The notes: generated by a model from the letters alone, not told the origin. Counted from the first letter of the stretch, positions 52,157 to 61,426 are shown. The stretch is DNA of 64,000 bases from Geoanaerobacter sp964528055 (GCA_964528055.1 CAZGQM010000006.1:124001-188000), one strand, 5' to 3'. Program-made: numbers and translations.

Positions 52157-52231
52157 GGGCGCTTAGCTCAGCGGGAGAGCACTGCCTTCACACGGCAGGG
52201 GTCACTGGTTCAATCCCAGTAGCGCCCACCA
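52157..52231 (+). tRNA. tRNA-Val (CAC)
   Basis: 75 bases with encoded CCA. Acceptor GGGCGCT/AGCGCCC, anticodon stem CTGCC/GGCAG, loop TTCACAC, anticodon CAC; T-arm GGTTCAATCCC. Confidence 0.96.
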
Positions 52232-52588
52232 CTTGTATCTGTTTGGCTCGGCCCAAAAACCTGGGCATCATTACTTCCCGTAAGTTCCAACATCCCCGAA
52301 CATTTTACATTGCCAACACCCTCAATATCCCCCCTCAAATCAGTCACGTCAGTGACATGCTGCGCCTGATACCAGCCAGTTCATATCGAAACGCTTGAAT
52401 TGCCCCCCTCTCCCTTTGTACTGCTTGCAGAGATGTATATTCCATCTCCCCGATCACAATCAACGTGGAATGACTATCAATCACTTATGTTACAGTTGTG
52501 TGAAACTTTCTTTCCACCGGAGAAAATGCTGAAATATGATTGCATTGCTGATCATTTACGCTAATACTTTAGTAGAGGTCAACGGTAC
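52232..52588. other. Gene-free stretch after tRNA-Val
   Basis: About 355 bases. GCCCA-aaaacc-TGGGC (52250-52266) may end the tRNA transcript but lacks a T tract. No direct repeat of the tRNA 3' end, so no sign of integration. Just before the next gene TTGCAT-N16-TAATAC resembles a weak promoter. Confidence 0.45.
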
Positions 52589-53134
52589 ATGATAGTCCAT
52601 TTTATTCGACATGCCCAAGCCATCAGTCGTTGTTCAGCCGTGCCGGATGAACATAGATATCTTACCTGTCGTGGTCGCAAACGATTCAGGATGATTTCAG
52701 GTGTTCTAAGGAAATTCGACATAGATCCGGAATATATCTTCACCAGTCCAAAGATCAGGGCGGTACAGACTGCAGATATCCTTGCTGAAAAACTGCTCTT
52801 CTCCGGAGAGGTGATAGTAACTCCCCTACTCTCTGATTTTAACGTCCAGTCATTACACAAAATCCTGCAACTTTACCCTCTGCCCAAAGAAATCGTGCTG
52901 GTTGGTCATGATCCCGATTTCAGTAACGTCGTCGGACACCTTTTGAAACTTTCTTCTTGTGTTATTACAAAAGGGAGTGTTGTGACCCTGAATATTTCAG
53001 CGAACCAATCGACTCTTTCAGCCAGCATATCCTCACTGATTACCGGTGGCGGGAAAGTCATCAACGCCAGGAGCAAAGCCATTGCTCGACTTCAAACGAA
53101 CAACCTGAAATCCATTGAGGGGGAAAACGAATGA
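52589..53134 (+). CDS. sixA: SixA-like histidine phosphatase
   Basis: 181 residues. Histidine phosphatase superfamily: catalytic RH in IVHFIRHAQA (residues about 7-8), FTSPKIRAVQTADIL with the second Arg, Glu-free region, and VLVGHDPDFSNVV with the second His. Size and lack of other domains match SixA, which removes phosphate from phosphohistidine. First gene of a seven-gene run in which every junction is an overlap or at most a few bases. Its substrate here is unknown. Confidence 0.85.
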   Translation: MIVHFIRHAQAISRCSAVPDEHRYLTCRGRKRFRMISGVLRKFDIDPEYIFTSPKIRAVQTADILAEKLLFSGEVIVTPLLSDFNVQSLHKILQLYPLPKEIVLVGHDPDFSNVVGHLLKLSSCVITKGSVVTLNISANQSTLSASISSLITGGGKVINARSKAIARLQTNNLKSIEGENE

Positions 53135-53655
53135 TGACACCTTTCAAAGAACTGCAACAGATCAAAGGGATTGGTGAAATACTGGCAAAAAGGCTCTGTG
53201 ATGCTGGTCTCGACTCATATGCAGCCATCACCAAAGCTGGTGAGCCTGGTTTGAAGGCGATAAAAGGGATAACTCCACGAGTACTCCAGTCAATCCTGGA
53301 TCAGGCCTCTAAACTCCAGAAAGAGTCATCTGAGAGTAAATCGGAAAGGGTTGCAAAAGTTAAAGGCAACTGCCTGGCTCTACGCAATTCCATACAGACC
53401 ATTGCCTCATCTGCCCGAGAACGACTGACTGAAAACCTGAAAGGCAAACCCGCGGAAAAACTTACAAGTACCCTTGTCCGCCTTATTGACACCCTGGATA
53501 AAGTTGAAGGAGTTGCCCATAAACGTGTCAAGCGCGCCGGTAAAGCAATCACCAAAGCTGAACAGAGAATAGAGAAACTGGCGGATGCCGGTCATAAAGA
53601 GTTGCGCAAAGGGCTCCTAAAAGCGCGGAAATCATTGAGACGGGCACTTGCATGA
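53131..53655 (+). CDS. Helix-hairpin-helix protein with basic coiled-coil tail
   Basis: 174 residues. An N-terminal tandem HhH (LQQIKGIGEILAKRLCDAGLD, GLKAIKGITPRVLQSI), then a Lys/Arg-rich helical region to the end (KSERVAKVKGN.. GKAITKAEQRIEKLADAGHKELRKGL). Such HhH units bind nucleic acid; the basic tail could equally bind a polyanion such as polyphosphate. Overlaps sixA by four bases and the next gene by four. Confidence 0.72.
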   Translation: MMTPFKELQQIKGIGEILAKRLCDAGLDSYAAITKAGEPGLKAIKGITPRVLQSILDQASKLQKESSESKSERVAKVKGNCLALRNSIQTIASSARERLTENLKGKPAEKLTSTLVRLIDTLDKVEGVAHKRVKRAGKAITKAEQRIEKLADAGHKELRKGLLKARKSLRRALA

Positions 53656-54341
53656 TCGTCCATCCTCATCACGAACAGTATATGGGCCGTCTCATCGCAG
53701 TGGAAGGTCTCGACGGCTCGGGCAAATCAACTCAGATATACCTGCTCAAACGATGGCTGGAAATGAAGGGGATCAAAGTCTTCTTTACCGAGTGGAATTC
53801 CTCCCTTTTGATCAAGAAGGCCACCAGTAAAGGGAAGAAACGCCAACTGTTGACCCCCACGACCTTCAGTCTCATACATTGCGCAGATTTTGCCGACCGA
53901 TACGAACGTCAGATCCTGCCACTTCTCAAGGCCGGCTTTATCGTCCTCTGTGATCGGTACATCTACACTGCGTTTGCTCGTGACGCAGTACGCGGATGCC
54001 CAAAACCTTGGCTGCACAAACTATACAGCTTCGCCTGCCATCCTGATATGACCCTTTTCTTCAATACACCTTTACCGGTCGCCCTCAATCGTATTCTCGG
54101 TGGACGTCCACAGCTCAAATATCACGAGGCAGGTATGGACCTTGGGCTTTCCAGCGACCCATACGAAAGTTTCCGGCTCTTTCAAGGGAAAATTTACGAG
54201 GAGTATCTGGCAATGAAGCCACGTTTCAATTTTATCGAGATCAACGGCACACAGGCTATTGAAGAGCAGCAAAGCAAGGTGCGCGAGTTGATTTCCACAG
54301 CAATCGATCTGCCGCGATATCGTTGTCGGACACTGGGATAG
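53652..54341 (+). CDS. Thymidylate-kinase-like P-loop kinase A (intact Walker A)
   Basis: 229 residues. Walker A GLDGSGKST (19-27) with Lys25; a TMK-type DRY motif in LCDRYIYTAFARDAVRG (about 97); a short lid region NRILGGRPQLKYHEAGMDLGLS. The TMK TREP segment is replaced by TEWNSS, so dTMP need not be the substrate. PPK2-type polyphosphate kinases share this fold. ATG overlaps the HhH stop; an alternative start at Met11 (53682) would begin right at the kinase core. Paired with a paralogue 8 bases downstream. Confidence 0.8.
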   Translation: MIVHPHHEQYMGRLIAVEGLDGSGKSTQIYLLKRWLEMKGIKVFFTEWNSSLLIKKATSKGKKRQLLTPTTFSLIHCADFADRYERQILPLLKAGFIVLCDRYIYTAFARDAVRGCPKPWLHKLYSFACHPDMTLFFNTPLPVALNRILGGRPQLKYHEAGMDLGLSSDPYESFRLFQGKIYEEYLAMKPRFNFIEINGTQAIEEQQSKVRELISTAIDLPRYRCRTLG

Positions 54342-54349
54342 GATCATAT

Positions 54350-55030
54350 ATGAGGTTTTTTGCAGAAGGTATCGACGGAGTTGACCCGCAAACCTTGACA
54401 GGACGATTGATCGTCATCGAAGGTGCCGATGGTTCCGGACGCTCAACCCAGATCGACATTTTGCGTGATTACCTTGAAAACAAGGGGCATGCAACCGCCA
54501 ACATGGGTTTACGACGTTCATCGCTCGTTTCCGAAGAGCTCAATCAGGCAAAGCAGGGGAATGTCCTAGGAGAGATCACCAGAAGTCTGTTTTATGCCAC
54601 CGACTTTGCCGACCAGCTTGAGAATCGTATCATTCCGGCTCTGAAAGCGGGTTTTATTGTACTTGCAGATCGATACATCTACACCCTCATGGCAAGGGAT
54701 ATCGTCCGCGGTGCTGATCGAGAATGGGTCCGTTCCCTCTACGGCATAGCCCTTGTCCCCGATCTTGTCATCTATCTGAAGGTCAGCCCTTCACAACTGG
54801 TCGAACGGAATCTGCGCAAGAACTCAACCCTTGACTATTGGGAATCTGGCATGGATCTCGGCCTTTCACGGGACGGCTTTGACAGTTTCATCCGTTATCA
54901 AAAACTCATCCAGAAAGAGTTTTCTCTCCTCCAGAAACAGTACGGATTCATTACCATCAACGGGAATCTTTCCATTCGCGCAGTTGCCAGGGAAATCAGC
55001 ACCAAGGTAACTGAAGTTCTCGGAGACTAA
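54350..55030 (+). CDS. Thymidylate-kinase-like protein B (Walker A Lys to Arg)
   Basis: 226 residues from the ATG at 54350 (AGGA upstream; the frame is open to a TTG at 54323 inside the previous gene). Clear paralogue of kinase A: LIVIEGADGSGRSTQID, FADQLENRIIPALKAGFIVLADRYIYTLMARDIVRG, GMDLGLSRDGFDSF. The Walker A lysine is Arg31 (codon CGC 54440-54442), which normally abolishes or strongly lowers ATP use. It may be a pseudokinase that pairs with kinase A, since TMKs are dimers. Confidence 0.8.
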   Translation: MRFFAEGIDGVDPQTLTGRLIVIEGADGSGRSTQIDILRDYLENKGHATANMGLRRSSLVSEELNQAKQGNVLGEITRSLFYATDFADQLENRIIPALKAGFIVLADRYIYTLMARDIVRGADREWVRSLYGIALVPDLVIYLKVSPSQLVERNLRKNSTLDYWESGMDLGLSRDGFDSFIRYQKLIQKEFSLLQKQYGFITINGNLSIRAVAREISTKVTEVLGD

Positions 55031-55034
55031 TGCC

Positions 55035-55415
55035 ATGGAGAAGAAAAAAAAGCCAGATGTTGAAGCCGTGGAATCCCTTTTATCAGAACTAAGATTTTTG
55101 CGAGCCACCATCCGAGAGGCTGGCGAGGCCTTTCTATTGCGTACTGAGGGCCAAATTGAGAACCTTTCCAGCTACCTTAAAGGGATGTCGCCGAAAGAGA
55201 GTCGTCACATCAGCAGTACTTGGCTGAAAGAGGTTCGCGGCACAACATTCAAGCCGGCAAAGGGTCGATTCAAGGATCTGAAAAAAATAGACAATCTTTT
55301 GGATGAACTGAGCACTATTATCATCGAAAAGCAATCGGCCCTTACCCCGCCCCCCCGTAAAAAGAGACCGCCGCCCGAAACCAACCTTGCGGACGTCAGG
55401 GCAGATGCGTCATGA
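55035..55415 (+). CDS. Conserved-looking small basic protein
   Basis: 126 residues, no signal or membrane segment. Helical (about 8-100) with a Pro/Lys/Arg-rich tail (PPPRKKRPPPE). No family recognised. It lies 4 bases after kinase B and overlaps the CHAD gene by four, so it is a real operon member. GCCATGGAG context gives a weak ribosome site. Confidence 0.62.
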   Translation: MEKKKKPDVEAVESLLSELRFLRATIREAGEAFLLRTEGQIENLSSYLKGMSPKESRHISSTWLKEVRGTTFKPAKGRFKDLKKIDNLLDELSTIIIEKQSALTPPPRKKRPPPETNLADVRADAS

Positions 55416-56299
55416 TGTTGGTCACTGCAGATGCGCCACTATGGATTGTATCCAGGGTCATGGTCAGGTCCCGGTGCGAAGAACTGATCTCTTATTGGAA
55501 GTTGGCAAATAGGACTTTCTCAGCAGGAGATATTCACGACCTGAGGGTGTCGTCCCGAAGATTGCGTGAAGCAATTGCCCTGTTTGCAACTTGTTACCCA
55601 ACAAAAAACCTCTCTCATGTTAAAGCAGAGGCAAAATATCTGACTAACCTCCTGGGGACAATGCGTAATACCGACGAAGCACTACTGTTTTTCACTCCCC
55701 TGCTCCCCTCACTGCCAGAAACGCTCGCCCCATCGCTTGTCAATTATCTCGATTTGTTGCAATATAAGCGCGTCAAGGAACACCGGTACCTTGAGCACCG
55801 CCTCAAAGAGCTGGATATACGCTTCATCCGCCGCGAAACACAACGGGCGTTGAAAAGACCGTACCTTTTTGAATCCTCAGCGTATGACCCATTCATGCCC
55901 ATCAGCCAGTTCTTCAGCGTCAAACTAATGGAGCGGGAGATCTTACTTCAGCAGCTCCTTCCAGACTCCCTCTGCGAGCAGAATAGTGCCGCGCTGCACC
56001 GACTTCGCATTGCATTGAAAAGATTTCGCTATGCGTTTGAACTCTCCGCACCCCTTATTGCTGATGGCTACAAGGCTCTTTATTCCGTCGTCAAGGGATT
56101 CCAGGAGACTCTCGGCAAGATCCATGACCTGGATGTCTTCATGGAACAGATACATGAGCAGAAATTTGAGCCGGAATGTTCCATTATCCTGTTAGAACTG
56201 GTTGCCTCAAGGCGCAGATCCTTGTTTGCCGATTTCCTCATCTTACATGACGCAGATCCCATTGACAAATTGGGCGAACGCGCGCGGGAACTCTTGTGA
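55412..56299 (+). CDS. CHAD-domain protein
   Basis: 295 residues. The CHAD signature is VHDLRVSSRRLREAIALF-like (IHDLRVSSRRLREAIALF, about 42-60) and a second half LHRLRIALKRFRYAFELS (about 197-214), both rich in conserved His/Arg/Lys. CHAD domains are established inorganic-polyphosphate binders. No CYTH domain is fused. Lies between the small basic protein and Ppx/GppA, each junction overlapping by four bases. Confidence 0.88.
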   Translation: MMLVTADAPLWIVSRVMVRSRCEELISYWKLANRTFSAGDIHDLRVSSRRLREAIALFATCYPTKNLSHVKAEAKYLTNLLGTMRNTDEALLFFTPLLPSLPETLAPSLVNYLDLLQYKRVKEHRYLEHRLKELDIRFIRRETQRALKRPYLFESSAYDPFMPISQFFSVKLMEREILLQQLLPDSLCEQNSAALHRLRIALKRFRYAFELSAPLIADGYKALYSVVKGFQETLGKIHDLDVFMEQIHEQKFEPECSIILLELVASRRRSLFADFLILHDADPIDKLGERARELL

Positions 56300-57876
56300 C
56301 TAAAAATCGTCTTGCCGCTATCGATATCGGAACCAACTCAATACGCAGCATTGTAGTGGAAGTTAAACAGAATGGCGAATTTCGTATTCTTGATGATGAA
56401 AAAGTCGCAGTGCGTCTTGGAGAGGGACTCAATGAACTAGGTTCGATCATCCCGGCCGCTCAGGAAAGAGCTATAGACGCCCTGATACGATTGAAGAAAA
56501 TCATTGACGGGTACGGAGTTCTCGCTATCGAGGCTGTAGCAACAAGCGCAGTCCGAAAAGCAGCGAATGGTGCTGAATTTGTCAGAAAGATCAAGGAAGC
56601 GGTTGACCTGAATGTGCAAATCATTACTGGAGAGGCGGAAGCTGAACTGGCAGCGCTGAGTGCCTTTAACAATTTTGAAATGGAGAACTTGCGCTTTCTC
56701 CTTGCCGATATCGGAGGTGGCAGTCTCGAACTGGTCTCAACCGTTGGCCATCATACTGAACAGGTTGTCTCCCTTGACCTCGGCGCAGTCTACCTGACAG
56801 ATCTGTTTCTCAGGAATGATCCAGTCACAAACCAGGAGATCCAGGATCTGAGAAGATATATCCGCAAGACGCTCAAAACAGCGTTCACCGAAGAGCGCCC
56901 CATTATCCAGGGGTTGATAGGGTCCGGTGGAACCGTGACTGCCATCGCAGCCATGACAATGGCTGTTCGCAAGGAGGGTTACGAATCGGTACACGGATAT
57001 GAACTCCTCCGCTCCGATGTTGTCCATCTCCACGCCATGCTGGTTCGTAAATCGATGAAAGAGCGCCGTGAAATTCCAGGGCTCAATCCTGACCGGGCTG
57101 ATATCATTATTGCAGGAATCACCGTGATCGACGAGATTATGGATTTTTTTCAGGCAAACCTGTTACGAGTCAATGAGCGAGGAATCCGTGAAGGGTTGAT
57201 CCTGAGGGCCATAAAAAAGCATGGATTGATGCGAGTACAGAAGTCGTCCCGATCCTGGCAGTCTTCAGTCATGGAGTTCGCCAAATCATGCCATTATGAC
57301 GAACAACACTCTCTCCATGTTGCCCGGTTGGCTATCGAAATCTGCAAAGTACTGGGGACAGTCATCAAGATGGGAGAGACCGAACTGCGTCTGCTTGAAG
57401 CAGCAGCTGTTCTGCATGATATTGGTTACTTCATCAACTATTCCAGCCATCATAAACACTCCTACCACCTGATCCGCCATGCCGACCTCATCGGCTTTAC
57501 CCCAAGGGAGCGTGAACTGGTCGCCCAGATTGCACGCTATCACCGAAAGGCGCTCCCCAAGAAAAAACATGAGCAGTACATCCGGCTCTCACCAGATGAC
57601 CGGCTGCTTGTTGCCCGCCTTGGCGGGATCCTGCGCCTGGCCGACGGCCTTGACAGACGGCGCAACTCGCTGGTATCAGAGATTGAGTGCCTTATCTCCC
57701 CCTCTAAATTCGTCATACGACTTTCAGGGACTGACGATCTCTCGGTGGAGCTCTTCGGTGCCAAAGCAAAGGGAGATCTATTCCAGGAGGCATTTCAACT
57801 CAATCTCATCCTGGAAGCCAACGTCGTCACCTCTCCTGCCGCTGCATCGACTTCTCCCGTGGGAGAAACGCAATAA
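56296..57876 (+). CDS. ppx: Ppx/GppA exopolyphosphatase with C-terminal HD domain
   Basis: 526 residues from a GTG overlapping the CHAD stop. N-terminal sugar-kinase/Hsp70-type fold: AAIDIGTNSIRSIVVEV, VATSAVRKAANG, LADIGGGSLELV, GLIGSGGTVTAIAAM. The C-terminal half has an HD-type motif (LLEAAAVLHDIGYFI, YSSHHKHSYHLI). Hydrolyses terminal phosphate from polyphosphate and/or pppGpp. With the adjacent CHAD protein this points to polyphosphate turnover. Last gene of the operon; no clear terminator follows. Confidence 0.92.
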   Translation: MTKNRLAAIDIGTNSIRSIVVEVKQNGEFRILDDEKVAVRLGEGLNELGSIIPAAQERAIDALIRLKKIIDGYGVLAIEAVATSAVRKAANGAEFVRKIKEAVDLNVQIITGEAEAELAALSAFNNFEMENLRFLLADIGGGSLELVSTVGHHTEQVVSLDLGAVYLTDLFLRNDPVTNQEIQDLRRYIRKTLKTAFTEERPIIQGLIGSGGTVTAIAAMTMAVRKEGYESVHGYELLRSDVVHLHAMLVRKSMKERREIPGLNPDRADIIIAGITVIDEIMDFFQANLLRVNERGIREGLILRAIKKHGLMRVQKSSRSWQSSVMEFAKSCHYDEQHSLHVARLAIEICKVLGTVIKMGETELRLLEAAAVLHDIGYFINYSSHHKHSYHLIRHADLIGFTPRERELVAQIARYHRKALPKKKHEQYIRLSPDDRLLVARLGGILRLADGLDRRRNSLVSEIECLISPSKFVIRLSGTDDLSVELFGAKAKGDLFQEAFQLNLILEANVVTSPAAASTSPVGETQ

Positions 57877-57989
57877 CAACAGATTCCGCAACAAGAAGAA
57901 TTTGCATACATTTTTTAATTCCGCCACATGATTGCAATATTGATCAGGTAGTCTTACTTCAAGAGTGCTACTACAAGGAGGTTCTCACA

Positions 57990-58181
57990 ATGAAAGTGAT
58001 GCCTAATGGTGATTACTATGTCTGGTACTGTGACTGGTGTGACAGCAAAAACCTGACAATTTGGACAAAGATTGATACAGGTAAGTTCTTTTGTGCAGCA
58101 TGTCAACGTGAATTCAGCGTCGAGTCAGACGGCCACATTCATCACTCAGAGAGTTGCGAATTACTGCTGCAGGCTGTTTAA
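57990..58181 (+). CDS. Small zinc-ribbon protein
   Basis: 63 residues. Two Cys pairs C-D-W-C (about 14-17) and C-A-A-C (about 35-38) make a zinc ribbon, with His residues in GHIHHSESC near the end. AAGGAGG before the ATG is strong, supporting a real gene. No partner known; it lies between ppx and phoU on opposite strands. Confidence 0.75.
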   Translation: MKVMPNGDYYVWYCDWCDSKNLTIWTKIDTGKFFCAACQREFSVESDGHIHHSESCELLLQAV

Positions 58182-58286
58182 ATACCTGCTCCTACAATTG
58201 AATAACAACTCGCGGGCAGGCATAGGCACCAGATACTTTCTGGCAACAGTGTCTGTTTTTGTTTATAAATCTGGTAGATAAGCCGG

Positions 58287-58961
58287 TCAACTGACAGAAG
58301 TATGGCGAATATCCTTGCCGTTCACCATGAAGATCACCATTTCCGCAATGTTGGTGGCATGGTCTGAAATCCGCTCTAGGCATTTAGCAATATTGCTAAT
58401 GTTAATTGACCTCGATATGGTTTTCGGATCCTCAAACATAAACGTCAGAAGTTCCCGTTGTATCTGCTCGAATAATGCATCGATATATTCATCATCTCTG
58501 CATACCTTGAGTGCCAGTTCCGCATTCCCTTCAACAAAGGCATCAAGCGCCTCCTTGACCATCACGCCGGCCCATCGCGCCATCCGGGGGATGTCGACAT
58601 ACGGTTTGAGTGGAGGTTCATCATTCAATTCTTTAGTCCTTTTGCCGATATTGCAGCACTGATCGCCAATCCGCTCCAGGTCTGTAACAATCTTTAAGGC
58701 CAACGTAATGAACCTAAGATCGCGGGCAGCAGGTTGACGCATAGCCAAAACTTCGAGACATTTTTCATCGATCTCCATCTCCATGCGATTAATCTCATGA
58801 TCATAGGCTATCACCCGATCAGCCAGGGACGAATCACGCTCCAGCAAGGCAGAGACGGCATCAATGAGCATTTTTTCGACCTTGCCTCCCATCTCAAGAA
58901 GTTTGGAGCGGATTTCGTTCAGATCAGTATCGAATTGCCGGTGCAGATGTTGCCTGTCCAT
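58287..58961 (-). CDS. phoU: Phosphate transport regulator PhoU
   Basis: 224 residues made of two three-helix PhoU repeats with the metal-binding motifs (EMEIDEKCLEVLAMRQPAARDLRFI and ERIGDQCCNIGKRT in the first, EDPKTISRSINISNIAKCLERISDHATNIAEMV in the second, cut here). Links PstSCAB to the PhoR sensor and prevents phosphate overload. Last gene of pst-phoU; no phoBR is visible. Confidence 0.95.
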   Translation of the reverse strand: MDRQHLHRQFDTDLNEIRSKLLEMGGKVEKMLIDAVSALLERDSSLADRVIAYDHEINRMEMEIDEKCLEVLAMRQPAARDLRFITLALKIVTDLERIGDQCCNIGKRTKELNDEPPLKPYVDIPRMARWAGVMVKEALDAFVEGNAELALKVCRDDEYIDALFEQIQRELLTFMFEDPKTISRSINISNIAKCLERISDHATNIAEMVIFMVNGKDIRHTSVS

Positions 58962-59018
58962 GTGGGCCCCTTCAGTACACAGCCGAATGCTGTAGTGATT
59001 TCAACTGCAAATGTAGAT

Positions 59019-59801
59019 TTACCCAAAGCGACCGGTAATGTAATCCTCTGTATGGCTCTTGTCCGGATTGGTGAATATTCTCCGAGTGGTATTGAACTCG
59101 ACCAGTTCGCCCATATACATAAACGCGGTATGGTCGGAGACCCGGGCAGCCTGCTGCATATTGTGGGTTACAATGACTACTGTGAAGCGTTCCTTTAACT
59201 GATTGATCAACTCCTCTATCTTGGCTGTGGCAAGGGGGTCGAGGGCGGAACATGGTTCGTCCATCAGGATCACCTCTGGATTGACGGCAATGGCCCGTGC
59301 AATACAAACGCGTTGCGCCTGTCCACCTGAAAGGCCCAGGGCCGATTCATGAAGCCGATCCTTTACCTCCTCCCAGATGGCAGCCCCCCGCAGGCTTTTT
59401 TCAACCGTTTCGTCAAGTATGGTCTTGTCCCTGATCCCCGCAATACGTAAACCAAAAATAATATTCTCATAGATTGACTTCGGAAAGGGGTTTGACTGCT
59501 GGAATACCATCCCGACCCTGCGTCTGAGATTGATGACATCCATCTCCGACGAGTTGATCTCATCATCGTCAATCTTTATGCTTCCTTCGACGCGAACTGA
59601 ATCAATCAGGTCATTCATCCGGTTGAGACACCTTAACAACGTCGACTTCCCACAACCGGAAGGCCCGATAAACGCCGTTACCTGTTTACGCAGAATATTG
59701 AGATTGATCCCCTTAAGGGCCTGCGTATCACCATAATAGAGATCCAGATTACTGATTTTCAGCACATGGTCTGTACCTGTCGGCATGGTAGTTTCTTCCA
59801 T
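59019..59801 (-). CDS. pstB: Phosphate ABC transporter ATPase
   Basis: 260 residues. Walker A GPSGCGKST, FQQSNPFPKSIYENI (Q-loop, PstB-specific), ABC signature LSGGQAQRV, Walker B VILMDEPCSALDP, H-loop VTHNMQQA. GGAG stands upstream of the ATG. Energises high-affinity phosphate uptake. Confidence 0.97.
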   Translation of the reverse strand: MEETTMPTGTDHVLKISNLDLYYGDTQALKGINLNILRKQVTAFIGPSGCGKSTLLRCLNRMNDLIDSVRVEGSIKIDDDEINSSEMDVINLRRRVGMVFQQSNPFPKSIYENIIFGLRIAGIRDKTILDETVEKSLRGAAIWEEVKDRLHESALGLSGGQAQRVCIARAIAVNPEVILMDEPCSALDPLATAKIEELINQLKERFTVVIVTHNMQQAARVSDHTAFMYMGELVEFNTTRRIFTNPDKSHTEDYITGRFG

Positions 59802-59826
59802 GAATTCACTTCTCCAGAAATAATGG

Positions 59827-61416
59827 TTAAAAGGTACGCGAGGTGTATCGTTTCTTCATTTGCGTTCGCAGATAAATGGCGGCACTGGACGCAACTACTA
59901 CTATGGCAAGCAGCAAAAGTGTGGTCACAAAGACCATTGGTTTGGCAGCTTCAACGTTTGGAGACTGGAAACCGACGTCGAATATATGGAACCCAAGGTG
60001 CATGAACTTGCGATCTACGTGGAAGAAGGGGAAGAGACCATCAATGGGCAAGGTCGGAGCCATTTTGACAACCCCCACCAGCATCAGCGGGGCAACTTCC
60101 CCCGCAGCCCGGGCCATGGAAAGAATCATACCAGTCATAATGCCTGGCGTTGCCATCGGTAGAAGTATCCGGGTCAAGGTTTGAAACTTGGTGGCGCCCA
60201 TGGCAAGCGAACCCTCACGAATCCCTTTTGGGATGGCCGCCAGAGATTCCTCGGAAGCAACAATCACCACAGGAACAGTCAAAAGAGCCAGAGTCAGGCT
60301 GGCCCAGAGAATGCCTCCAGTACCAAAAGTAGGAGTCGGTAGGCGTTCGGGGAAGAAGAGGCCGTCGATTCCTGATCCGAGGCCATACACAAAAAAACCG
60401 AGACCAAATACTCCATAAACTATGGAAGGAACCCCTGCCAGGTTGTTGACTGCGATCCGCACCAAGCGTACTAAAAGCCCTTCTCGAGCATACTCCCTGA
60501 GATACACCGCAGCTATGACCCCGAATGGGAGAGAAAAAAGACTCATAAGGAGTACCATCAGCACCGTGCCAAAAATTGCCGGAAACAACCCACCTTCGGT
60601 ATTCGACTCACGTGGCTCATCGAAAAGCAGTTCCCATAGCTTGACTGAGTAATAGGAGGCCTTGGACCAGAACGACATAGTGTTGGGACGATACCCACGC
60701 ACAATCTGTACAAGAGGTATCTCCTTTTCACTACCACTTACATCGGTGACGGTAACGGTAAAACGCTGCAGATCAGTAACCTGAGCGGTCAGCTTTTCAG
60801 AAAGCCCGGTGAATGACTGAAGAATCGCCTGTCTTTGGGCAGTGAGCAGAGCGATTTCGGCTGCATTGGTAACTTTATCTCGATAGGAAAGTCTGTCTAT
60901 TTTCAAGCGGAGCTGCTCGGACTGATAGTTCAGCGCGGTCATCTCCTGCTTCAGAGCCCTGTTTCCCTCCTCTATCTCAAGAACACGATCATGTGCCGAG
61001 ATGAACCGCGACCACGATTCACCACCCTCCGGTAACTGCAACCCTTCAATACTGAATTTGGAGAGAAAGCCGAAAAAGTTGCCATGCTCCCTACGCTCCA
61101 AAACGATTGCATCAGGGGGATAGGACAAGGTCTGTATCTCGCTGCGGTCGACCCAGCGGAAATCCTGTCCATAGAGATCGCGATTGCCAACCTTGAACTG
61201 CAACCTCGCTATCTGCCCCTTCTCCTTGCCGGAAATCTCGCCAAGCAGTGCTGATCCATCCTTCAATGCTCCCTTGGCAACATTCGATGGCCAGAAAAAA
61301 CCCAAACCGTTCACCATGACAACGCCGACAAGTATCATCGTCATAAGCAGCGTGACCGATAGAGCGGCTGCCGTGACAAATACCTGAGGTTCACCTTTTT
61401 TCCAGAAATTGTTCAT
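59827..61416 (-). CDS. pstA: Phosphate ABC transporter permease PstA, long form
   Basis: 529 residues. One N-terminal membrane helix (about 18-40), then a 200-residue extracytoplasmic part with a coiled coil (about 140-195, EEGNRALKQEMTALNYQSEQLRLKIDRL in part), then the conserved permease core from about 290 (FPAIFGTVLMVLLMSLFSLPFGV, EESLAAIPKGIREGSLAMGATKFQT). The long form is known in Proteobacteria. GAGGGATAG before the ATG; ten bases after pstC. Confidence 0.93.
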   Translation of the reverse strand: MNNFWKKGEPQVFVTAAALSVTLLMTMILVGVVMVNGLGFFWPSNVAKGALKDGSALLGEISGKEKGQIARLQFKVGNRDLYGQDFRWVDRSEIQTLSYPPDAIVLERREHGNFFGFLSKFSIEGLQLPEGGESWSRFISAHDRVLEIEEGNRALKQEMTALNYQSEQLRLKIDRLSYRDKVTNAAEIALLTAQRQAILQSFTGLSEKLTAQVTDLQRFTVTVTDVSGSEKEIPLVQIVRGYRPNTMSFWSKASYYSVKLWELLFDEPRESNTEGGLFPAIFGTVLMVLLMSLFSLPFGVIAAVYLREYAREGLLVRLVRIAVNNLAGVPSIVYGVFGLGFFVYGLGSGIDGLFFPERLPTPTFGTGGILWASLTLALLTVPVVIVASEESLAAIPKGIREGSLAMGATKFQTLTRILLPMATPGIMTGMILSMARAAGEVAPLMLVGVVKMAPTLPIDGLFPFFHVDRKFMHLGFHIFDVGFQSPNVEAAKPMVFVTTLLLLAIVVVASSAAIYLRTQMKKRYTSRTF

Positions 61417-61426
61417 GGTCTATCCC

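Noticed and set aside
52488..52515. Pho box before sixA
   Set aside because: TGTTACA and TGTGAAA are spaced 11 bases apart like Pho half-sites but match CTGTCAT poorly.
52157..52588. Integration site at tRNA-Val
   Set aside because: No integrase and no repeated tRNA 3' segment downstream; the following operon has ordinary composition.
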